NCBI GenBank assembly: GCA_019057975.1
Contig: JAHLWJ010000072.1
Coordinates: 1 to 17,003 of the forward strand
Source of the DNA: Promethearchaeota archaeon
Lineage (GTDB): Archaea; Asgardarchaeota; Lokiarchaeia; Sigynarchaeales; SOKP01
Reading direction: 5' to 3'
DNA: 17,003 nt
A model generated the notes under the pieces. It made no database searches. It was given only the letters and a program-made list of their open reading frames with translations, and had not been told where the DNA came from. This document shows positions 6,861 through 13,563 of the stretch, in pieces (the first letter of the stretch is position 1; every line of letters begins with the position of its first letter). The position numbers were made by a program, and so were the translations under genes.

Positions 6861-8564
6861 TTAATCAAAAATATTATACTTAAAAATTTCATTAGAGTAT
6901 TCAGATGCAAATTTAAATGCATCATCAATTAAAGCACGACAATCTTTTTGGCTTATGTCAATCCCCTTATGAACTATTTGGTCACGAAGATATGCTAATT
7001 GATCTAATGAGTTCCGATATTTAATTACTTCATTGTTTTTTATGTATCCCTTACTTTGTAAATATGTTTGTAATTTATTTAATGCTTTTCTCATGCCAAT
7101 AGTTTTGTCTGGTTTATCAAATATTGAAATATTCAACTTTGGATCTTTTAAAATTGAATATAAAAATGCTTCAATTCCTTGAAAAGCAGAAATTATTGCC
7201 AACCTGTGGGAATTTGAATTTTCTTCAAGTGAAAATTGTACACTCCTATTTAAAAAACCTTTACTCATAGATAAATAAAGATCTAACGATTTTTTTGGGT
7301 AAAAATCTTTGAATTTCATAAATTCTAAAACAAGAACAGTTAAAAATGGAAAAGGAAGGCCACTTTCTTCCCAAAATCCTAATTTATTTTGCTGATTTAA
7401 TATCCATTTAATACCTAAATGAACAGATCGTTTAATATATTTAATATCACTACGAATCAAAGCTTCAAGGGAAAGTAAAGTTGTAAATATTTCAGGCTCT
7501 GATTTAAATTCGTCACTCCAACTTCCATCAGAATTTTGTTTACCCAGAAGCCATTTCGCCCCCAATACACCCTTATTCCTCATTGGATCTGAAATAGATA
7601 ATTTTAAAAGATTCAATGAACATAAAGCGGTTGTATAAATGCTTGGAAAAAGTTTTGATTTCATAATTCCATTTTTTGAATCTTTTTCAGGTTTTTCTCT
7701 CCTTATAAAATCTGTCCAACAACCTTCTATAAATTGATTATTCGCAATTCTTCTCAAAGCTAAGTTTACTGCATCTCTAATTCGATTAGGAAGGTTACGA
7801 CTCAAGCTAACAAGCCAAAGATCAAATGCTATTGATGTTAAATTTGTATCTCCTTGAAAACATGCTATCAGAGCTTCTATTTCTGAAACACCTTTAAGAA
7901 GAGAACAGGCTAATACGTTCTCTATCTCTCCAAGTGTTGATTCAAATTCACCAATCTTAAAGTGTTCACAAAATTTATACCTTGAGACACAATCTAGTGT
8001 TCCCTGAAAATCTCTACTGGTCCAAAAAATATCATTTCCAAAAAAGAGAGAATCTTTTGTTTTTTCTTTGTATGATTTAAATTCTTCTTTCCAATCACAT
8101 AATACTTTTTCAATAATATTTGAAGAAATTTTATCATCAAGTAATACCATTGCATCGTAAATTTGATCAGTATCAGGATATTTATTAATAGAAATCTCGG
8201 CTTCTACCAACCCCAATAAAGCATTATATGCTTTATCCAAATCATTAGGTATATTATGAATTTTGCTTTTAACCTTAGTTAAATAATAATTAACATAATT
8301 CTCTAAAGATTTTGACGGCTTTTCTCCTTTTTTCAAAGTATTAATCTGTTTTATTAATAATTCATTGAAATGAGATTGATTTAAATCCAATCTTTCGGCA
8401 ATATTAAGGAGATTTTCAATTCTTGCTTTTGCATCTAAATTCACTATTACTTTTCTATCGTTAAAACGCTCACACCAAAATGGCAAATAATTTATTATCC
8501 GATGTAAAAGTTCTTGACATAGAAAATATTCTAAATACATTTCCTTTAACAAATCATTTTTCAT
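6861..8564 (-). CDS. Alpha/alpha-toroid (prenyltransferase/terpene-cyclase-like) protein with C-terminal HEPN domain
   Basis: This 567-aa protein has an all-helical N-terminal part (1-260) that I do not recognise. Then come repeats typical of the terpene cyclase/prenyltransferase barrel: NNQFIEGCW (275-283), QNSDGSWSDEF (343-353) and QQNKLGFWEES (391-401), each ahead of a helix pair. The DxDD or zinc residues of active cyclases are not seen, so a binding or scaffolding role is likelier than terpene chemistry. Residues 453-563 look like a HEPN domain, with RDQIVH (R527-x4-H532) as the RNase-type motif within YLRDQIVHKG. HEPN domains in defence loci commonly cut RNA. AGGGAG precedes the ATG by about 10 bases. 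A frame continuing from the upstream gene ends with ATGA at this start. Toroid confidence is good, HEPN moderate to good. Confidence 0.7.
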   Translation of the reverse strand: MKNDLLKEMYLEYFLCQELLHRIINYLPFWCERFNDRKVIVNLDAKARIENLLNIAERLDLNQSHFNELLIKQINTLKKGEKPSKSLENYVNYYLTKVKSKIHNIPNDLDKAYNALLGLVEAEISINKYPDTDQIYDAMVLLDDKISSNIIEKVLCDWKEEFKSYKEKTKDSLFFGNDIFWTSRDFQGTLDCVSRYKFCEHFKIGEFESTLGEIENVLACSLLKGVSEIEALIACFQGDTNLTSIAFDLWLVSLSRNLPNRIRDAVNLALRRIANNQFIEGCWTDFIRREKPEKDSKNGIMKSKLFPSIYTTALCSLNLLKLSISDPMRNKGVLGAKWLLGKQNSDGSWSDEFKSEPEIFTTLLSLEALIRSDIKYIKRSVHLGIKWILNQQNKLGFWEESGLPFPFLTVLVLEFMKFKDFYPKKSLDLYLSMSKGFLNRSVQFSLEENSNSHRLAIISAFQGIEAFLYSILKDPKLNISIFDKPDKTIGMRKALNKLQTYLQSKGYIKNNEVIKYRNSLDQLAYLRDQIVHKGIDISQKDCRALIDDAFKFASEYSNEIFKYNIFD

Positions 8565-8713
8565 AAATAATAAACTCCCTTTTCATTAAAGATAAATCTG
8601 GTATTTTCTCTGACTCCACCTCTAAAATTTATTATAGTTTTTAGATCTAGATTGTATATATTATAAAAAATATTAAACCTATCATCCGCTATTTTATATA
8701 CCCAAATTCTTTT
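8561..8713 (-). other. Probable frame-shifted C-terminal extension of the 253-aa protein
   Basis: The minus strand keeps an open, protein-like reading frame of 50 codons here (beginning KRIWVYKIADDRF and ending EKGVYYL) with no start codon. It joins the upstream gene if one base is re-read or inserted at the A6 run (T6 at 8710-8715 on the plus strand). The joined protein would be about 296 aa, and its TGA would overlap the next ATG as ATGA, matching the coupling seen elsewhere. It may be a programmed -1 slip, a sequencing or assembly error in the homopolymer, or a real inactivating mutation. These cannot be separated here. Confidence 0.65.
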
Positions 8714-9450
8714 TTATTTAAATCTGGATATGAAAATAGTATTTTATTTTTTGTATATGAATAAATCCAAACCCCCTTAAATGGTGAATTGCTAATATTG
8801 TCTTTGATGTAATCCGCCGTTTCAGGTAGCCAATGATTTTCTGGAATTTCCGGTTGTAATGCATAATAAGCTAATAAATCAATTTTATTTTTAGTTGCGT
8901 ACTTTTTATTAAATTTATCTTTAATTTCTTTTAAAATAGAAACACCGAAAGAAGTAACGCCTTCAACCCGAAACATTGGTCCAACATAAACTCCCCGGTG
9001 AATATTAAACCATTTTATTTCAGGACAACCATTTATTTCTATTTCGTCTATTTTTATTTGATTTTCATCCAAATTTAAAAGAAAATCAATTAAATAAGGT
9101 ATTGATCTTTTTCTTCTAATCAATGGAAGTTTTTCATTGAAAGCAATATAAATTAAAGCATTTTTATATTTCTGTTTAAATCTCATTCTTTTACATAAGG
9201 GTAAGCGATTAACTTCATTATCTAAAAGTTTTTTAAGTTTAATTTGATTTGAAATAGTTTTAGCAATGGAATTATCCAGACACTCCACTAATTCAAAACA
9301 TAATTCGGTTCCATCTTTCAACTTGCAATATATATCTGGTTTGGAAGGATTTTCTTTTTTAACAGAGGTTAAATTAATTTTATAAGGGCATTCATCCGTA
9401 AATTTTTTGAATATTTTGATTTCTCTTTTTCCTTGGCTTAATTGATTCAT
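8689..9450 (-). CDS. Possible PD-(D/E)XK-like nuclease, apparently frameshifted
   Basis: A 253-aa protein. The N-terminal pattern KPDIYCKLKDGTELCFELVE (residues 37-56) has the look of a restriction-endonuclease fold core: PD on one strand, a glycine turn, then an acidic strand. The usual lysine of the E-x-K step is replaced (ELVE), as happens in some active enzymes such as BamHI, so catalysis is uncertain. A basic helix (about 85-120) and IKWFNIHRGVYVGPMF follow. The ATG lacks a good Shine-Dalgarno sequence. The stop at 8689 follows an A6 run; the +1-base alternative adds about 49 residues and makes an ATGA junction with the toroid-HEPN gene. Its place between the 299-aa gene and that gene suggests one complex. 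The family is not firmly recognised. Confidence 0.6.
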   Translation of the reverse strand: MNQLSQGKREIKIFKKFTDECPYKINLTSVKKENPSKPDIYCKLKDGTELCFELVECLDNSIAKTISNQIKLKKLLDNEVNRLPLCKRMRFKQKYKNALIYIAFNEKLPLIRRKRSIPYLIDFLLNLDENQIKIDEIEINGCPEIKWFNIHRGVYVGPMFRVEGVTSFGVSILKEIKDKFNKKYATKNKIDLLAYYALQPEIPENHWLPETADYIKDNISNSPFKGVWIYSYTKNKILFSYPDLNKKEFGYIK

Positions 9451-9500
9451 TTTAATTCAAATAAAACCTATTCCAATATAAACATTTAAATACTTAAGAA

Positions 9501-9522
9501 GTTACCGGGATCAAATCTTTAT
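9501..9522. repeat. Half of a REP-like element at a gene end
   Basis: GTTACCGGGATCAAATCTTT plus AT at 9501-9522 is identical in 21 of 22 positions to 16551-16572, where it forms one arm of a hairpin. Here no opposite arm is found nearby, so it is a truncated copy. It overlaps the 3' end of the 299-aa gene and supplies its TAA stop, meaning the present C-terminus was set by the element. Confidence 0.7.
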
Positions 9523-10418
9523 ATTTCTAATGTTTGCCTTGTTCTTTTTTGATAGTTTTTTATCTTTTCTTCACTCACTATAGAATTTATCATATCTGAC
9601 ATTTCGATTAATTTTTCCGGCGCAATTACTCGTCTAAGTCTTGCCCTCCTAATATCATTCGAATCCTCTAAAAGTTCTTTATAAAAATTAAAAATATATT
9701 GAAATTCAAATTCTTCTGTATGGCTCTTTATGGACAAAGGTTTATATAGAGCAATATTGTTTTTTGAGGTTAAAGCTAAACAAAAATTAGAGAATGCTTT
9801 ACGCTCCTCTAAAGAAATAATATCATTTAATTCGTAAATAAGCTTAAATTTATTTTTTAATATTAATTTTTGTAAATATTGATAAAAATATAAAAAATGA
9901 TTTTTAATATTTAAATAATCCTCTAAATATCTTTCTCTATCATTTTTTTCACCAATACGCCCCTGTCCATATTTTGCCTTGAAATCCTTAATGTATTTTT
10001 TAAAATGAGTTGCAGATAAAATATTCATATTTTTTATTAATTCATCTATCGCTTTTTTTGATAAAGATTTATACATCTGTCCATTCGTATCTAATACAGG
10101 GAGGGATTCAATAAATATTGATACTCCTTTTATTTCTTTAAATGTGTTTTTAATATAAATTTTTTCTGTCCATATTTGCCTAATGCGATAAGCGCGAGCA
10201 ATTGTCATTCTTTTTATTATGCCAATCGTTCGTTCCTGAATTTTCCATCCATAAGAATGAGGTTTATCTATTTTATGTTTAAATAAAATATTACCTAAAT
10301 CCCATAAGGCAAGTATTTTATTAATAGGAGATTTCTCTGTATCTCTATAAATATTATTAGCTTTTGTTATTTCATCAATTAATAAATTTAAATTAATTTT
10401 TTTCACATCCATCCTCAA
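9519..10418 (-). CDS. Helical protein of unknown function in the defence operon
   Basis: A 299-aa, lysine-rich protein predicted from composition to be mostly helical, cytoplasmic and without membrane segments. I do not recognise a named family. Its most distinctive part is residues 36-84, with ALWDLGNILF, then GWKIQERTIG and ARAYRIRQIW: aromatic and arginine positions that look conserved-type, perhaps a nucleic-acid or partner-binding helix bundle. A second basic segment (RRARLRRVIAPEKL) sits near the C-terminus. The frame begins at TTG (10416-10418). The ATG two codons in (10410-10412) is an alternative, but its GAGG would be too close. Only two bases separate it from the GHKL ATPase stop, so they are co-translated and likely act together. 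The final residue and stop lie in a REP-like repeat, so the original protein may have been longer. Confidence 0.75.
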   Translation of the reverse strand: MRMDVKKINLNLLIDEITKANNIYRDTEKSPINKILALWDLGNILFKHKIDKPHSYGWKIQERTIGIIKRMTIARAYRIRQIWTEKIYIKNTFKEIKGVSIFIESLPVLDTNGQMYKSLSKKAIDELIKNMNILSATHFKKYIKDFKAKYGQGRIGEKNDRERYLEDYLNIKNHFLYFYQYLQKLILKNKFKLIYELNDIISLEERKAFSNFCLALTSKNNIALYKPLSIKSHTEEFEFQYIFNFYKELLEDSNDIRRARLRRVIAPEKLIEMSDMINSIVSEEKIKNYQKRTRQTLEI

Positions 10419-10420
10419 TT

Positions 10421-12082
10421 CTATAAATTAATTTCTTCTTTATCTATATAAGATTCCAGTTTTAATGCTAACACAGTAATATTTTCGGCTAACTCTTTTT
10501 CTGTTAATCTCTTGCCCTTTTGAATCTTGAAAACCACTTCAGGTGCGATAATAAAGGATATATAATTATTCAATCTTTCGTTAAATACTGGCAAGTCTTC
10601 TGTTCCAGAATTTCTTTTTCTAAAATCTTTATAACTTGTATTTATATATAAAGAATTACCAGCATCAATTATTCTCCTGTCTTTATTATCAGGAAAAGGT
10701 TTGAATTCTATTCTGGGAGAACTTGACTGCACAGTTACTTTTTCTGATTTCCCTTCAATTTCTTTCAAGTCTAAATCACCAATTCCTGCTCCTGTTTCAC
10801 TGTCGCCTGGACTTCCAGAACCCTCACCCCTTTTGCCATCTTCACCATGAATATTATCTAATCCAAGGCTTCCTCCTCCCGGTAATTCACCTCCCCAATT
10901 CGAACCATTGATATCTACAATAGATTCTTTATCGTTATCACCTTTCAATTGTGAACTTTTTTCTATCTCAAATTTTAATTTAAAGTTTTTCATAGCATTA
11001 CTTAGACAATTTGTAATCTTATCCCCTATTTCATCTAAATGTTCTTGTTTTTTTGAATGTTGCTTTTCATTAAAAAGCTTTTCCACTTTATCTTGTATTC
11101 TTGCTAATTCTTGATAAAGAACATTTCTTTCCTCATCATTACTTAAATCGTCCCTGGTGATATTGGGAGAACAAAAATCATTTATCTCTATACTACCTAC
11201 AATAAATTCATTATTGCCCCATATATAATTATTTTTCCCAATAGAATTAAGGTGTTTTTTGTAACTTTGAATATCTGCAATAGATTGAATTCGCCTTCCT
11301 TTATTCTTAATTACCGGTAATCTATTTTTTTGCGGTTGGTCCAGTATTTTTAAATCAATATCTAAAAATGAAATTTTATTACTACTTTCGATTTTTATTC
11401 TTTTTTCTGGAAATTCTAAGCCATCCATATTTTTATAATCAAACGCTAATATTCTTTCTTTCCTATGTCCATTTTCAGAAACAAAAATTTCAATTAATCC
11501 AGTTCTTAAGATATCATCAAAGTGTCTTGATATTTCATAAATTAATTTTTTTTTCATTTCATTTTTTTTAAATACACGTTTATTGAAATTTGAAATTATT
11601 ACTTCGGTTCCTTCTTCCACTAATATATCTTCAAGTATTTGTTCACAATAAACTTCATCATGTTCTGTTTTATTACGATCGATTACAATTTTGCATGCAA
11701 GACAATTATGTTTTTTAGAAATGAATTGTGCTACTTCAGCAAATGCTCTAAATGCATGTACTCCAAATCCAAATTGCCCATTTGCCCATGATACTGATTT
11801 TTTGGTAGATAGCCCTACATTACTTAATAGATTGCATAATTCTTCAGGACTCATACCTCCACAATTATCTAAAAAAGAAATTGTTTTATTGTGTGAGTCA
11901 ATATCTATATTAACTTTATAATCCCCATTTAAACCCTTTTTTTTATTAATAGTTGCAACATCAACGGAATTATCAATATATTCCATAGCTGCTCTAAAAA
12001 AATCTTTATATGTATCAGATATTTGATTTATAATGGCATTTTGGTCCGCAATATTTAATTTTGTTGTACCTATAATCTTCAT
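10421..12082 (-). CDS. GHKL (Bergerat-fold) ATPase, MORC/MutL-like
   Basis: The N-terminal third of this 553-aa protein carries the GHKL ATP-binding motifs in order: N-box AMEYIDNSVD (E34, D37, N38), LDNCGGM (71-77) and lid NGQFGFGVHAF (101-111). A second domain with RLPVIKNKGRRIQ (about 254-266) fits the S5-like transducer of MutL, Hsp90 and MORC proteins. A coiled-coil-like stretch near 320-350 is followed by a glycine-rich linker (393-436) and a C-terminal segment with YINTSYKDF that prokaryotic MORC-like proteins often show. No histidine-kinase H-box or MutL endonuclease motif is seen. Such ATPases dimerise on ATP and clamp or remodel DNA. AAGGA lies about 11 bases before the ATG, and the gene follows the TPR-HTH gene by 7 bases. 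The ATPase call is firm; the MORC-like subtype is less so. Confidence 0.88.
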   Translation of the reverse strand: MKIIGTTKLNIADQNAIINQISDTYKDFFRAAMEYIDNSVDVATINKKKGLNGDYKVNIDIDSHNKTISFLDNCGGMSPEELCNLLSNVGLSTKKSVSWANGQFGFGVHAFRAFAEVAQFISKKHNCLACKIVIDRNKTEHDEVYCEQILEDILVEEGTEVIISNFNKRVFKKNEMKKKLIYEISRHFDDILRTGLIEIFVSENGHRKERILAFDYKNMDGLEFPEKRIKIESSNKISFLDIDLKILDQPQKNRLPVIKNKGRRIQSIADIQSYKKHLNSIGKNNYIWGNNEFIVGSIEINDFCSPNITRDDLSNDEERNVLYQELARIQDKVEKLFNEKQHSKKQEHLDEIGDKITNCLSNAMKNFKLKFEIEKSSQLKGDNDKESIVDINGSNWGGELPGGGSLGLDNIHGEDGKRGEGSGSPGDSETGAGIGDLDLKEIEGKSEKVTVQSSSPRIEFKPFPDNKDRRIIDAGNSLYINTSYKDFRKRNSGTEDLPVFNERLNNYISFIIAPEVVFKIQKGKRLTEKELAENITVLALKLESYIDKEEINL

Positions 12083-12089
12083 AATTTAA

Positions 12090-13421
12090 CTATTCCTTTC
12101 TTATTATATAAGCTGTTTTGGCCCCACGTTTTAATTTTATAATTTCTCCTCTTTTTATCATTAAATTTAAAATATTTCGGCAGCTTTGTTCTTTAATATT
12201 GCATTTATCTGCAAGATATTTATTACTTAGTGCACCATTTCCTGAAAGATTTTTTAAAATCATTTGTATATAACTCTTATTTCTAAGTGTAATTGAGGCA
12301 CTACGTTGCTGATGCCATTCTCTTATATCTTCTTTTAATCTTGGATTCCCTTGCTTAATAAAAGGGTATCCAAATTCTTGTCGAAAACTTTCCATAGAAC
12401 CCCAGTAACGAGTAATTTTCGCCCAAATATTCCTAGTTTCTTTATCTTCTCTCATCTCAGTAGTGGTTGGATGATGTCCGTTTTTTTCTACATACTCATC
12501 ATATTGCATTTTTAATTTCTTCTTTTTTGAGTAAATCTGAACACCTCTTATATCTAAATTAAAATATCCTAATAACTTATTAAAATTAATGATATCAGTG
12601 TTTAAAGTTTCCAACATTTCATCTTTTTTCGAACAATCAGATAACTCATTTAATAGTTCTTCTTTATTTGCAAAATATTTAATTAAAAAAGGATAAGAAA
12701 TTAAATCCTTTTTTATCGGATATTCAAATAACCCGTATTTATTTCCTCTTACTAATATTTGCCGAATTCTCTCACGGGTTAGGCCTACTTCCCTCCCAAC
12801 TTTTTCAAGCGTGCCGTATTCTTTATATAATTGAAAAATAGTCTTACTGGAGCTGATTTTATCATTTGATAATTTTCTAAGCTTTTTACTTGGTATTTCG
12901 TTATTACCTTTACGAATACTCCCGTAGGCTATTGTACCCTGCTCTTCTTTATTAGAAGAATCTCTGGTGATATTTTCTCTTAAGATAAATTTATCTTCTA
13001 ATCTTGATTTTGGTAAATGATTATCCTTCTTTGGAAAGCCAATCGTACCGTACTTTCCATATAATTGTAAAATATTTTGGTAGTGTTTAATTTCAGCATC
13101 GGATAGTCTTTTATGTTCTTTGACTATTTTTTCATTTTTGGGGATATTTACAAATCTTATTTCCTCCTGTTCTTTTTTGTTATTTGATTCTAGTAAGTTT
13201 TCTCCGTTTAAATAGTTCTCTTTTTCCTCTAGCTTTTTAACTAATAATTCTATTTTATTTTTGCTATCGAGATGATTGGGATCTATAATTAATACTTTCT
13301 TAAAGCATTTAATTGCTTTTTGATATTTTCCGATTTTAAAATAATATATTCCTAGACTATGAAATTTATTTATTGGATTGGGCTCAATTTTTCTTTTTTT
13401 AAAATATTTTTCTATCATCAT
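12090..13421 (-). CDS. TPR protein with sigma-region-4-like HTH, HNH-associated repeat and winged helix
   Basis: The 443-aa protein combines four parts. A TPR hairpin lies at residues 20-53 (SLGIYYFKIGKYQKAIKCF), for protein contact. A sigma-70-region-4-type helix-turn-helix lies at about 193-225 (YGTLEKVGREVGLTRERIRQ), for DNA binding. A homing-endonuclease-associated repeat lies at about 305-352 (HHPTTTEMRED, then YWGSMESFRQEFGYP), and a winged helix at 378-440. A degenerate copy of the first HTH helices is seen at 103-127 (ILQLYGKYGTIG), showing an internal duplication. No nuclease residues are evident, so it is probably a sequence-reading subunit or operon regulator. Two tandem ATGs mark the start and no strong ribosome site is seen. 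The ATPase gene follows after 7 bases. Confidence 0.8.
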   Translation of the reverse strand: MMIEKYFKKRKIEPNPINKFHSLGIYYFKIGKYQKAIKCFKKVLIIDPNHLDSKNKIELLVKKLEEKENYLNGENLLESNNKKEQEEIRFVNIPKNEKIVKEHKRLSDAEIKHYQNILQLYGKYGTIGFPKKDNHLPKSRLEDKFILRENITRDSSNKEEQGTIAYGSIRKGNNEIPSKKLRKLSNDKISSSKTIFQLYKEYGTLEKVGREVGLTRERIRQILVRGNKYGLFEYPIKKDLISYPFLIKYFANKEELLNELSDCSKKDEMLETLNTDIINFNKLLGYFNLDIRGVQIYSKKKKLKMQYDEYVEKNGHHPTTTEMREDKETRNIWAKITRYWGSMESFRQEFGYPFIKQGNPRLKEDIREWHQQRSASITLRNKSYIQMILKNLSGNGALSNKYLADKCNIKEQSCRNILNLMIKRGEIIKLKRGAKTAYIIRKE

Positions 13422-13563
13422 ATAAGTATATTCTTTTATTTATATAATTTCACTGCCAATGTTGTTGAATGTAATTATAAGTCTCCTCGCTATTTAAAAG
13501 TTTATTTATATCCCCTGATCTTATAGAATCAGATTTGAATATTTATTATTATCACGTTTTAAA
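13422..13563 (-). other. Intergenic gap with a possible gene-tail relic
   Basis: This 142-base gap is unusual inside an otherwise tight operon. On the minus strand, 13450-13542 stays open for 30 codons, containing SGDINKLLNSEETYNYIQQ and ending HWQ-stop, which reads like a genuine helical protein tail. There is no start codon. A GAGGAG sequence occurs inside it but too far from the next start to serve as its ribosome site. It may be the remains of a gene lost between the two neighbours. I cannot name a family. Confidence 0.4.

Noticed and set aside
10723..11921. Several plus-strand frames opposite the GHKL ATPase
   Set aside because: They are antisense to a well-supported gene and have no coding features of their own.
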